From: JANPCX01 sp046049865 | GTDB taxonomy: Bacteria > Pseudomonadota > Gammaproteobacteria > Burkholderiales > Burkholderiaceae_C | Assembly (NCBI GenBank): GCA_046049865.1 | Contig: JBJOQO010000053.1 | Coordinates: 1 to 22,861 of the forward strand | Reading direction: 5' to 3' | DNA length: 22,861 nt | Made by a program: the position numbers and the translations under genes | The notes under the pieces: model-generated | The model's database searches: none | The model's input: the letters and a program-made list of their open reading frames with translations, nothing else | Told to the model about the DNA's origin: nothing | Shown here: piece after piece, positions 15,167-22,762 of the stretch | How the letters are laid out: every line of letters begins with the position of its first letter | Numbering within the stretch: position 1 is the stretch's first letter

Positions 15167-15247
15167 AGAAGGAACCTTGAAACGGCAGGTCGGCAATGCG
15201 CTCGTCGGGGATGAGCGCGTTCAGCCACTGCCTGAAGGTTCAATTGT

Positions 15248-15271
15248 CGCAGCAGGTTACCTTCTGCTGCG
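15248..15271. repeat. inverted repeat upstream of tgt
   Basis: CGCAGCAG, eight bases, CTGCTGCG: perfect 8-bp arms about 80 bp upstream of the tgt start and 40 bp downstream of the NTF2-like gene stop. It may terminate or insulate the NTF2-like transcript or be an operator for tgt. No T-run is present. Confidence 0.45.
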
Positions 15272-15309
15272 GACGGTGATCAAGGTTCCAATTTCGGCTC
15301 TAGACCCAA

Positions 15310-15855
15310 TCACATGCTGTATGGCAGCGACGAGTGGTGCAGCACGATGCGCAGTTTGCCGGCATCGTCCTTCACGTACTTCCAGGTCTTGTCAACGGTG
15401 GTGACCTTGCCATCTTTGCCGGTGATAATGACGTTGCCCATGGTGGAGGCGGAGTCGCCGGCGATGAAGACGGCGGCGTTCTTGGACTCGCACTTGGTCC
15501 AGCCTTTGAGTGCAAACCCAGTGTCTTTGGGGAAATTGCTGTCGCCGCCCACAAAGTAGGCCAGCGCGCCAGCGCGGGTGGTGCGGAAGGTTTGTGGTGC
15601 CACGGTCAGTGTGGGTTTGAAGAGCACCACGCCCATCTGGTAGCCGTAGGCGGCGTCGATGACTTTTTCAGCCAGTTCCTTGGCGGCCTTTTGGCCGCCC
15701 TTGTCGTTGGCGCTGCTGATGTCAACCAGGGCTTGGCACCAGCCCTTCTGGGCGGCGAGCACCTCGGCTTCGGTGATGGCCTGGTTGACCACAGTGGCGG
15801 ATGCAAGGCCGCTGAAGAACAAGAGCGCTGCGGGGGCGAGGTAGCGAATGGACAT
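15310..15855 (-). CDS. secreted NTF2-like/SnoaL-like fold protein
   Basis: A 181-residue protein with a signal peptide (MSIRYLAPAALLFFSGLASA, cleavage expected there). The mature part has the layout of NTF2-like proteins of the SgcJ/CaMKII-association type: an N-terminal helix QKGWCQALVDIS, VVLFKPTLTVAPQ, GALAYFVGG, then strands ending TTVDKTWKYVKDDAGKLRIV and the terminal LHHSSLPYS. Such proteins bind or isomerise small molecules; no substrate is evident. AAGGAG eight bases before ATG 15855 supports the start. It is divergent from the histidine kinase gene, 182 bp apart. Confidence 0.75.
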   Translation of the reverse strand: MSIRYLAPAALLFFSGLASATVVNQAITEAEVLAAQKGWCQALVDISSANDKGGQKAAKELAEKVIDAAYGYQMGVVLFKPTLTVAPQTFRTTRAGALAYFVGGDSNFPKDTGFALKGWTKCESKNAAVFIAGDSASTMGNVIITGKDGKVTTVDKTWKYVKDDAGKLRIVLHHSSLPYSM

Positions 15856-16037
15856 GTTGGAAACTCCTTGGTGGATGGGATTGGGAAGTGAGGCCCGGCG
15901 GGCCTGACGCCTTCACAGCTGCTATTGAAAGGCGCTCACTTGAACCCAGCTTGAATGACAGATGAGCAGACCCTGACGTTCACATGAACGCCAGATGAAT
16001 GCCGCCGCCAGGCCTGCAGCGCCCTGACAATGCCTCC

Positions 16038-17639
16038 ATGTTTCGACGACGACTCAGTGCGGTGCTGGTTCTCCTGGCTGCTGCCGTGGTGCTGCAGGCG
16101 GTGGCTGCGGTGCTGGCCGCGCGCGAGGCTGAGCGGCAAGTGGTGCGTGGCCGAATTGCCAGTGATATTCATCAGCGTTTTGTGGAGCTGTCGGCCACCA
16201 AGCAGCGCCTGCGCTCCTGGGTGACGCAGTTTCAGATTGGCGCTGGCGGCGACGTGGCCGAGCGCGACGCCTTGGAGCAGCGCATGCGCGCCATCCTGAG
16301 CGAGCTGGCAAACCTGACCCAGCAAGCTTCGGTGATGGGTCTGGAAGCAGGAGCCACGACAGAGCAGGGCGCGCGACTGGACGCGCTGCAGGTACTCGGG
16401 CAGAGCGTGGAGACGCTGAGCACGGCGATCCGCCAGAAACCACCTCTGTCGCCCAACGTGCAAGCACGTCAGGCCTGGGACACCTTGGCCGCCGTGTTCG
16501 AGCGCTCAGAAGGACGAGATTTGCGGCAGATCATTGCCCAAAGCATTGAGCGTGAACAAGCGGCGATGGACCGCGAGAGGGCGGCGGCGGATGCGTCGCT
16601 GGCGCGCATGCGGGCTTGGTGGATGGGCACAGCGCTGCTGTTGGCCCTGGGCGCACTGAGCGCCACCGCGTACTTTGGCCGCGCCTTGCGGCGTCCGCTG
16701 GACGCGCTGGCGGCAGGTGCGCAGGCGCTGCAGCACGGCCGTCTGGCGCATCGGATCAACTTAACCGGGCGCGACGAATTTGCCGAGGTCGCGCGCAGCA
16801 TGAACACCATGGCCGACGAGCTGGAACAGCACCGGCGGCGCGAGGCCCAGCAGCGTCAATTGCTGGAAGCCACGGTGCGCGAACGCACCACCGACCTGCA
16901 CCAGGCCAACGACTCACTGCGCCGCACCGACGTGCGCCGGCGCCAACTGCTGGCCGACATCAGCCACGAGCTGCGCACGCCGACCACCGCCATTCGGGGC
17001 GAAGCCGAGGTGACGCTGCGCGGGCAGGACAAACCGCTGCCCGAGTACCGTGCGGCGCTGGCGCGCATCGTCGACATTTCACGCCAGTTAGGCCGGGTGA
17101 TCGATGACCTGCTGGCCATGGCCCGCACCGACCTGGAAACCTTCAGCCTGGTGCGACAGCCCGTGGCGCTGCAGCAGCCTTTGTGGGACGCTCTGAGCCA
17201 GGCCGCAAGCTTGGCAGGTGAGCATGGCGTGATCTTGAAGCCCGAGGGCCAGCCAGAGGAACACTACAAAGTGTTTGGCGACGCACAGCGTCTTACCCAG
17301 CTGCTCATGCTGCTACTGGACAATGCCATCCGTTACTCGCAACCGGGCGGCGTGGTGCGCTGGCAGGTCAAGGAGCAGGACGGCTCGGTGGAGGTGCGTG
17401 TGATCGACGACGGCATCGGTATTCCCCCAGACGAGTTGGCGCAGGTTTTTGAACGGCATTTCCGGGGCAGCACCGCGCGGCGCCACCGCGCCAGTGGCAG
17501 CGGCCTGGGCCTGCCGATTGCACGCGCGCTGGCGCTGGCGCACGGCGGTTCACTGGAGCTGCTCAGCCCTTACAACCCAGCGGGCGACGGCGGCACCTGC
17601 GCGGTGTTGCGGCTGCCCCAGTGGAACGATCCCGACTAG
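16038..17639 (+). CDS. two-component sensor histidine kinase
   Basis: A 533-residue membrane kinase. Transmembrane helix 1 is about residues 5-27, followed by a helical, Gln/Arg/Ala-rich sensor region of about 165 residues and a second helix at about 196-213. A HAMP domain follows (RPLDALAAGAQALQHGRLA...RDEFAEVARSMNTMADEL). The HisKA box LADISHELRTP has the phosphorylated His310. The ATPase domain has the N-box with Asn429, then DDGIGIPPDEL and SGSGLGLPIARALA. ATG 16038 (MFRRRLSAVLVLLA) is preferred to 15999 because the latter adds a Pro-rich tail before the helix. The stop TAG lies in the CTAG duplication of the following palindromic element. Leucine codons are almost all CTG, unlike neighbouring genes. 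Confidence 0.93.
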   Translation: MFRRRLSAVLVLLAAAVVLQAVAAVLAAREAERQVVRGRIASDIHQRFVELSATKQRLRSWVTQFQIGAGGDVAERDALEQRMRAILSELANLTQQASVMGLEAGATTEQGARLDALQVLGQSVETLSTAIRQKPPLSPNVQARQAWDTLAAVFERSEGRDLRQIIAQSIEREQAAMDRERAAADASLARMRAWWMGTALLLALGALSATAYFGRALRRPLDALAAGAQALQHGRLAHRINLTGRDEFAEVARSMNTMADELEQHRRREAQQRQLLEATVRERTTDLHQANDSLRRTDVRRRQLLADISHELRTPTTAIRGEAEVTLRGQDKPLPEYRAALARIVDISRQLGRVIDDLLAMARTDLETFSLVRQPVALQQPLWDALSQAASLAGEHGVILKPEGQPEEHYKVFGDAQRLTQLLMLLLDNAIRYSQPGGVVRWQVKEQDGSVEVRVIDDGIGIPPDELAQVFERHFRGSTARRHRASGSGLGLPIARALALAHGGSLELLSPYNPAGDGGTCAVLRLPQWNDPD

Positions 17640-17799
17640 TGTCGCGGTTCAGAAATAACGGTACAAATGAAAGTAGTGGAGTTGGCCCAATGGCAAGGCG
17701 CAAACCGCAGCGATACCGAGGTATCGCGAGGATTTGCAACGCCGCCAGTGGGTCAAGTACACGCTTTCATGTACCGTTATTTCTGAACCGCGACACTAG
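17636..17799. mobile_element. palindromic MITE-like element 1, between kinase and regulator
   Basis: A 156-bp non-coding element (17640-17795) flanked by CTAG at 17636-17639 and 17796-17799. The ends (17640-17664 and 17771-17795, starting TGTCGCGGTTCAGAAATAAC) are a 25-bp perfect inverted repeat. A further ATGAAAG/CTTTCAT pair follows, then imperfect pairing of 17684-17706 with 17732-17756. A central hairpin is GCGATAC (17710-17716), CGAG, GTATCGC (17721-17727). The whole element can fold into one long hairpin. It encodes nothing. CTAG as a target duplication fits the YTAR rule of IS5-type elements; a TA duplication (IS630-like) is an alternative reading. Confidence 0.85.
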
Positions 17800-17843
17800 G
17801 TGCTGCGTGAGCTGCCCATGGCCTTGAGCGAACATCCCAATCC

Positions 17844-18581
17844 ATGAATATCTTGCTGGTGGAAGACGATTCCCGGATCGCCGATTTTTTGTTGCGCGGG
17901 CTGCGAGCCGAAGGTCACCAGGTGCAGCGTGCGGCCAACGGCCACGACGGTCTGGCGCTGGCGCAAGCAACCGCGCGCCAGACCCAGCCGACCGACCCAG
18001 CCACTGTGCTGGTGCTGGACCTGATGCTGCCTGGCATCAACGGCATGGAAATTTGCCAGACGCTGCGGGCAGCCGGCGTGGCGATGCCCATCCTGATGCT
18101 CACCGCGATGGGCTCGCTGGAGGACCGTGTGGCCGGTTTGCGCATGGGGGCCGATGACTACCTGTGTAAGCCCTTTGAATTCGAGGAACTGCTGGCCCGA
18201 TTGGAGTCGCTGGCGCGGCGCACCCAGCCCCTGCAACCCAGCCGCTCGGCGCGCTTGCAGGTGGACGATCTGGTGCTGGACCGCGAAAGCATGAAAGCCA
18301 GCCGCACCGGTCAGCCGCTGACGCTGACAGCGCGCGAACTGGCCCTGCTGGAGCTTCTCATGAGCGCACCGGGGCGGCTGTTCAGCCGCGAGCGCATTTT
18401 GGCCAGCGTGTGGGGCCACAGCGAAGACCCGCTGACCAATGTGGTGGATGTCTACATCCGCCGCCTGCGCAGCAAGATCGACGATGGCCATGCGACCGCG
18501 CTGATCCAGACCGTGCGTGGGCTAGGCTACAGGCTGGAGGCACCCGGGCCGGCTGCGCGCTCCCCTCACAGTGAGGGTTGA
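17844..18581 (+). CDS. OmpR/PhoB family response regulator
   Basis: A 245-residue regulator. The receiver domain (1 to about 122) has the acidic pocket EDD at residues 7-9, phosphorylation site Asp59 in LVLDLMLPG, Thr87 and Lys109 (CKPF). The winged-helix DNA-binding domain (about 140-235) contains LTARELALLELLMSAPGRLF and NVVDVYIRRLRSKID, with the usual RGLGYRL near the end. It is evidently the partner of the kinase just upstream. Kinase-before-regulator order is the less common one. Element 1 and 44 bp separate the kinase stop from this ATG, so before the insertion the genes were 44 bp apart. No clear ribosome binding site is seen. Confidence 0.94.
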   Translation: MNILLVEDDSRIADFLLRGLRAEGHQVQRAANGHDGLALAQATARQTQPTDPATVLVLDLMLPGINGMEICQTLRAAGVAMPILMLTAMGSLEDRVAGLRMGADDYLCKPFEFEELLARLESLARRTQPLQPSRSARLQVDDLVLDRESMKASRTGQPLTLTARELALLELLMSAPGRLFSRERILASVWGHSEDPLTNVVDVYIRRLRSKIDDGHATALIQTVRGLGYRLEAPGPAARSPHSEG

Positions 18582-18653
18582 GCCTCGCTAGGAACGGACG
18601 GGGCGCAGACTTCGTCCAACAGCCCGCTGTGACTGCACCAAGGTAGTACAAAC

Positions 18654-18823
18654 TCAAGGAAACGCTGAATAAGTCCCCGCAGATGCGCGCGCCTCGAATC
18701 GGGATGGGCTGCGAGGCGAAAAGCGCAGCAATACCCGAAGGTATTGCGAGCATTTTTAACGCTGCAGACGGCCCGAGTTCGAGGATGCGAGCGCTGCGAG
18801 GGACTTGTTCAGCGTTTCCTTAA
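18654..18823. mobile_element. palindromic MITE-like element 2
   Basis: A 162-bp non-coding element (18658-18819) whose ends are inverted repeats. The left end starts GGAAACGCTGAATAAGTCCC; the right end, reverse-complemented, matches 19 of those 20 bases. The pairing continues imperfectly through CGCAG, CCTCGAA and TCGGG to the centre, where GCAATACC (18727-18734) faces GGTATTGC (18739-18746). The flanks are TCAA (18654-18657) and TTAA (18820-18823), a YTAR-type duplication with one change. The tips resemble IS5-family ends. Its centre matches that of element 1 even though the ends do not. Confidence 0.8.
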
Positions 18824-18949
18824 GCTTGAATGGTCGCAGCCCCGCATCTTGGGGGATGTGCAGCAGCTTCGATAGATGCTGCAGGTATCAACAGTCAACA
18901 CTCGCTCTTAGGCAGTTGAAGTGCGCGCAAGACGCACGCACGATGCGCC

Positions 18950-18967
18950 CACCTTCATGTGAAGGTG
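18950..18967. promoter_or_regulatory. palindrome just upstream of the CarF-like gene
   Basis: CACCTTCA, TG, TGAAGGTG: a perfect palindrome of 8-bp arms, ending 18 bp before the ATG at 18986. It could bind a dimeric regulator, or form an mRNA hairpin close to the ribosome binding site (GGAGAA at 18972-18977). Confidence 0.5.
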
Positions 18968-18985
18968 CCTTGGAGAAATGAGCCC

Positions 18986-19549
18986 ATGGGTTCAGCCATC
19001 GGTTCCACCGGAACCAGTTTGATTGCAGCGGTGTTGTTGGCCGACTTGGTGTCTGGCGTGGTGCATTGGGCGGAAGACGCCTATGCACGCGTCAAGCCGC
19101 AACGAAAGATCGCCTTGATCAACAAAATTGCCGAAGAAAACGACCTGCACCACGAGCGCCCCCGCGCATTTTTGGCCAAAGGCTGGTGGGCCAGCTCTTG
19201 GGATTTGTTTTTTGTGGGCGCAGCTCTTTTGTGTTTGGCCTGGGGTTTGGGTTGGTTCAGCCCTGCGGTGCTGCTGTTTGTGGTGTTGTCGGTCAACGCC
19301 AATCAACTCCACAAATGGACACACCAAAACGCCAGCGAAAAACCGTGGTGGGTGACGCGTTTGCAGCGTGCTTATGTGTTGCAAACACCGCGCCACCACG
19401 GTCGCCACCACCAAGGGGAGAAAAACTCGCACTACTGCGTGGTGACCAACTTTCTCAACCCGCTGCTGGAAGAAGTTGGGTTCTGGCGGCGGTTGGAAAC
19501 GGGCGTGGAAAAACTGACCGGTCGCAAGCCGCGGCATGCACAGCAGTGA
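18986..19549 (+). CDS. CarF/TMEM189-type plasmanylethanolamine desaturase family protein
   Basis: A 187-residue membrane protein with the full histidine pattern of the Kua/CarF/TMEM189 (PEDS1) family. It has DLVSGVVHWAEDAY (Asp20, His27, Asp31), NDLHHERP (His55, His56), NQLHKWTHQ (His109, His113), PRHHGRHH (His137, 138, 141, 142) and SHYCVVTNFLNPLLEEVGFW (His149). Known members form the vinyl-ether bond of plasmalogens using a di-iron centre; Myxococcus CarF also triggers carotenoid synthesis in light. Hydrophobic helices lie near residues 11-26 and 74-103. ATG 18986 with GGAGAA eight bases upstream is preferred to a GTG at 18959 that lies inside a palindrome. It converges with queA, whose stop is 3 bp away. 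Confidence 0.85.
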   Translation: MGSAIGSTGTSLIAAVLLADLVSGVVHWAEDAYARVKPQRKIALINKIAEENDLHHERPRAFLAKGWWASSWDLFFVGAALLCLAWGLGWFSPAVLLFVVLSVNANQLHKWTHQNASEKPWWVTRLQRAYVLQTPRHHGRHHQGEKNSHYCVVTNFLNPLLEEVGFWRRLETGVEKLTGRKPRHAQQ

Positions 19550-19552
19550 CTC

Positions 19553-20635
19553 TCAGCGCTGGGCGTTACGCTCCAGCAGCATGGCATCGCCATAACTGAA
19601 AAACCGGTAGCGCTGGTTGATCGCATGTTGATACAGCGACATGACCGCTTCATAGCCCGCAAAGGCGCTCACCAACATCATCAAGGTGCTTTTGGGCAGG
19701 TGAAAGTTGGTGAGCAGTTTGTCCACCACGCGGAAGTCAAATCCGGGCGTGATGAAGATGTCGGTGTCGCGGCTGCCTGCTTGCAGTTCGCCTGCGCGGG
19801 CAGCCGACTCCAAGGCACGTAAAGTGGTGGTGCCCACTGCGAGCACGCGGCGGCCTTGTTTTTTGGTTTGCGTGATGGCGTCCACCGTGGCCTGTGGCAC
19901 TTCAAACCACTCGCTGTGCATTTTGTGTTCGGCAATGTTGTCCACCCGCACCGGTTGAAAGGTGCCTGCGCCCACATGCAGGGTAACACTGGCGCTGTTC
20001 ACGCCTTGCGCTTTGAGTGCAGCCAACACCTGCTCGTCGAAATGCAAAGCGGCGGTCGGTGCGGCCACTGCGCCGGGGTGTTTGGCGAACACGGTTTGGT
20101 AGCGGCGTTCGTCCTCAGAGGAGTCCTCGTGGGTGATGTAAGGCGGCAAAGGCACGTGACCGTGGCTGGCCAAGAGCTGGAGCGGGTCCCACGGAAAACG
20201 TAAATGGAAAAGTCCGCCGTCGGGGCCGCAGCGACCGAGCACCTCGGCGTCGAATCCTTTTGTGGCGGCGGGGCCTCCAAAGTGCACCCTGCTGCCGGGT
20301 TTGGGGCTTTTGCTGGCACGCAGGTGGGCCCAAACCTCTTGAGTGCCGGGCAGCACCCGCTCCACCAAAGCTTCCACGTGGCCGCCGCTGTCCTTGCTGC
20401 CAAAGAGGCGGGCTTTGATGACCTGGGTGTCGTTGAACACCAGCAAGTCTCCGGCTTGCAGCAAGCTGGGCAGCTCGCGGAAGATGCGGTCCACTGGCGG
20501 TTGTTTGCGCCCATCGAGCAACCGAGAGCTGCTGCGCTCGGCCGCAGGGTGCTGGGCGATCAAATCGGGGGGCAGGTGGAAATCGAAGTCGCCTAGGCTG
20601 AATGCGCGATGGAATTCGGAGGAAGAAGTAGTCAT
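19553..20635 (-). CDS. queA: S-adenosylmethionine:tRNA ribosyltransferase-isomerase
   Basis: A 360-residue enzyme that moves the ribosyl part of S-adenosylmethionine onto preQ1 in tRNA to give epoxyqueuosine. Family motifs are FDFHLPPDLIAQHPAAERSS, LLVFNDTQVIKARL, HLRASKSPKPGSRV, PLPPYITHEDSSEDERRYQT, KHPGAVAAPTAALHFDE, VTLHVGAGTFQPVR and NFHLPKSTLMMLVSAFAGYE. ATG 20635 (MTTSSSEFHRAFSLGDFDF) gives normal length; the frame stays open upstream but overlaps recG. It is divergent from recG (60 bp) and convergent with the CarF-like gene. It completes, with tgt, two consecutive steps of queuosine synthesis. Confidence 0.96.
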   Translation of the reverse strand: MTTSSSEFHRAFSLGDFDFHLPPDLIAQHPAAERSSSRLLDGRKQPPVDRIFRELPSLLQAGDLLVFNDTQVIKARLFGSKDSGGHVEALVERVLPGTQEVWAHLRASKSPKPGSRVHFGGPAATKGFDAEVLGRCGPDGGLFHLRFPWDPLQLLASHGHVPLPPYITHEDSSEDERRYQTVFAKHPGAVAAPTAALHFDEQVLAALKAQGVNSASVTLHVGAGTFQPVRVDNIAEHKMHSEWFEVPQATVDAITQTKKQGRRVLAVGTTTLRALESAARAGELQAGSRDTDIFITPGFDFRVVDKLLTNFHLPKSTLMMLVSAFAGYEAVMSLYQHAINQRYRFFSYGDAMLLERNAQR

Positions 20636-20695
20636 GCCATTGAGGGCCTGACGAGGCCCGTGCCAAAGGAAGTGATTGAAGGGCAGAATTGTCCC

Positions 20696-22762
20696 ATGCC
20701 CATTGACCTTCCTAACCAGAGCCCCGCGCCGCGCAAGGAGAAATCCGCGCCGCAAAAGGCGATGGAGAAGTTGGGCTTGATGCGTGACATCGACCTGGCC
20801 CTGCACTTGCCGCTTCGGTACGAAGACGAGACACAGCTCACCGCTGTTGCGGCGTTGCGAGATGGCGAGTTGGCGCAAGTGGAAGCCGTGGTGACTGACT
20901 GCCAGATCCAAACGCGCAACCGCAGGCAGCTCGTGGTGCAGTTGCAAGACGAGGCAGGCGAGACCTTGGTGCTGCGTTTTTTGAACTTCTATGCCAGCCA
21001 CCAAAAAACATTGGCCGTCGGCCAGCGGGTGCGGGTGCGCGGTGAAGTGCGTGGTGGTTTTTTAGGGCTGGAGATGGTGCATCCCCAGTTCAAAGCGGTG
21101 AGTAGTGGCGCCGCTTTGGCCACCGCACTCACGCCGGTCTATCCCACCAGCGCGGCATTGCCTCAAGCGTATTTGCGCAAGGCCGTGGCCTCCGGTGTGC
21201 AGCGTGCGGACTTGTCCGAGGTGATCCCGGCTGAACTCGTGCCGCCTGGTTTGCCCTCGCTGCGCAGCAGCTTGCAACTCCTGCACCAACCTTCGGCGGA
21301 TGTACCTCTGGCGCAATTGGAGGAACGCAGTCATCCGGCTTGGTTGCGCCTCAAGTTTGACGAGCTGCTGGCCCAGCAGCTCTCCCAGCTGCAAGCGCGG
21401 CGTGAGCGCGCTTTGCAACGGGCCCCGGCATTCAAGCTCGTGGCGGGCGGTCTGCATGAACAACTGCTGGCCGCGCTGCCGTTTGCGCTGACCGGCGCGC
21501 AGCGCCGTGTGGTGGAGGAAATTGCCCAAGACCTGCAGCGCGACATCCCCATGCACCGCCTTTTGCAAGGTGATGTCGGTTCGGGAAAAACCGTGGTCGC
21601 GGCCTTGAGTGCGGCCATTGCCATGGGCCAGGGCTGGCAATGCGCACTGATGGCCCCCACAGAAATTTTGGCCGAACAGCATTTCCGCAAACTCATCACC
21701 TGGCTGGAGCCCCTCGGCATTGGAATGGCCTGGCTCACTGGCAGCCGCAAAGGCAAAGGTCGCAAAGAGATGCTGGAACGTGTCGCCACCGGCGAAGCCA
21801 AGCTGGTGGTGGGTACCCATGCGGTGATTCAAGCCGAAGTGCAGTTCGCCAACTTGGGCCTGGCCGTCATCGACGAACAACACCGTTTCGGTGTGGCACA
21901 GCGTTTGGCTTTGCGCAACAAACTGCAAGAACAAAATCTGGAACCCCATTTGCTGATGATGAGCGCCACGCCCATCCCCCGTACGTTAGCGATGACGGTA
22001 TTTGCCGACCTCGATATCAGCACCATTGACGAACTGCCGCCCGGTCGCACGCCCATCGTCACCAAAGTTTTTGCAGATGACAAACGCGGCGACGTGGTGC
22101 AAAAAATCAGCCGCGAAGTGGAAGAGGGTCGGCAGGTGTATTGGGTGTGCCCGCTGATTGAAGAGTCAGAAAAACTGGACTTGCAAAACGCCACCGAAGC
22201 CCATCAACAACTTTGCCTGGCATTGCCTGACACCCTGGTGGGTCTGCTTCACGGCCGCATGCCCACCGCAGAGAAGGCGGCAGTCATGGCCCTCTTCACC
22301 TCGGGGCAGATGGCGGTGCTGGTGAGCACAACGGTGATTGAGGTGGGCGTGGACGTTCCCAATGCCAGCCTGATGGTGATTGAGCATGCTGAGCGGTTTG
22401 GTCTGTCTCAACTGCATCAACTGCGCGGCCGGGTGGGCCGGGGCGCGAACGCCAGCGTTTGTGTGCTGCTCTACACCGGCCCCTTGAGCCCCACCGGCAA
22501 AGACCGCCTCAAAGCGATGGCGCAAACCACCGATGGGTTTGAGATTGCGCGGCGTGACTTGGAGATTCGCGGCCCCGGCGAATTTTTGGGTGCGCGGCAA
22601 AGTGGTGTGCCGCTGCTGCGTTTTGCGGATTTGAGCGAAGACTTGGCCTTGGTAAAGCAAGCCAGGCATGCGGCAGAACAGCTGCTTGACCACCACCCGG
22701 ATGCCGCCCAAAAACACCTGGCGCGTTGGCGGGGTGTCAGGGCGGAGTATTTGAAGGCCTAA
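20696..22762 (+). CDS. recG: ATP-dependent DNA helicase RecG
   Basis: A 688-residue branched-DNA helicase that remodels stalled forks and Holliday junctions. The N-terminal wedge domain has an OB fold (about residues 60-150). Helicase motifs are GDVGSGKT (Lys298), APTEILAEQHF, DEQHRFG (Asp393), MSATPIPRTLAM, the STTVIEVGVDVPNA region, and QLRGRVGRG. The RecG C-terminal segment is GFEIARRDLEIRGPGEFLGARQSG. It ends HLARWRGVRAEYLKA, which looks complete. ATG 20696 follows a GAAGGG sequence and suits family length (E. coli 693). The TAA stop lies within CTAA, the apparent target site of the IS beginning at 22763. Confidence 0.97.
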   Translation: MPIDLPNQSPAPRKEKSAPQKAMEKLGLMRDIDLALHLPLRYEDETQLTAVAALRDGELAQVEAVVTDCQIQTRNRRQLVVQLQDEAGETLVLRFLNFYASHQKTLAVGQRVRVRGEVRGGFLGLEMVHPQFKAVSSGAALATALTPVYPTSAALPQAYLRKAVASGVQRADLSEVIPAELVPPGLPSLRSSLQLLHQPSADVPLAQLEERSHPAWLRLKFDELLAQQLSQLQARRERALQRAPAFKLVAGGLHEQLLAALPFALTGAQRRVVEEIAQDLQRDIPMHRLLQGDVGSGKTVVAALSAAIAMGQGWQCALMAPTEILAEQHFRKLITWLEPLGIGMAWLTGSRKGKGRKEMLERVATGEAKLVVGTHAVIQAEVQFANLGLAVIDEQHRFGVAQRLALRNKLQEQNLEPHLLMMSATPIPRTLAMTVFADLDISTIDELPPGRTPIVTKVFADDKRGDVVQKISREVEEGRQVYWVCPLIEESEKLDLQNATEAHQQLCLALPDTLVGLLHGRMPTAEKAAVMALFTSGQMAVLVSTTVIEVGVDVPNASLMVIEHAERFGLSQLHQLRGRVGRGANASVCVLLYTGPLSPTGKDRLKAMAQTTDGFEIARRDLEIRGPGEFLGARQSGVPLLRFADLSEDLALVKQARHAAEQLLDHHPDAAQKHLARWRGVRAEYLKA

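Larger units (their letters stand above)
18582..18985. other. intergenic region between the regulator and the CarF-like gene
   Basis: A 404-bp stretch with no gene. It contains palindromic element 2 (18654-18823), a TGCAGCA/TGCTGCA hairpin at 18859-18883, and an 18-bp palindrome at 18950-18967 next to the downstream gene. No convincing promoter hexamers could be picked by eye, although the CarF-like gene should have one here. Confidence 0.6.

Noticed and set aside
15160..15260. Protein-like minus-strand frame (RQWLNALIPDERIADLPFQG) overlapping the tgt start
   Set aside because: It has no start codon after its upstream stop and ends within tgt after about 33 codons. Probably chance, at most a remnant.
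18959..18985. GTG at 18959 as the start of the CarF-like gene
   Set aside because: It lies inside the 18-bp palindrome with no ribosome binding site, while ATG 18986 has GGAGAA at good spacing and gives the usual N-terminus.
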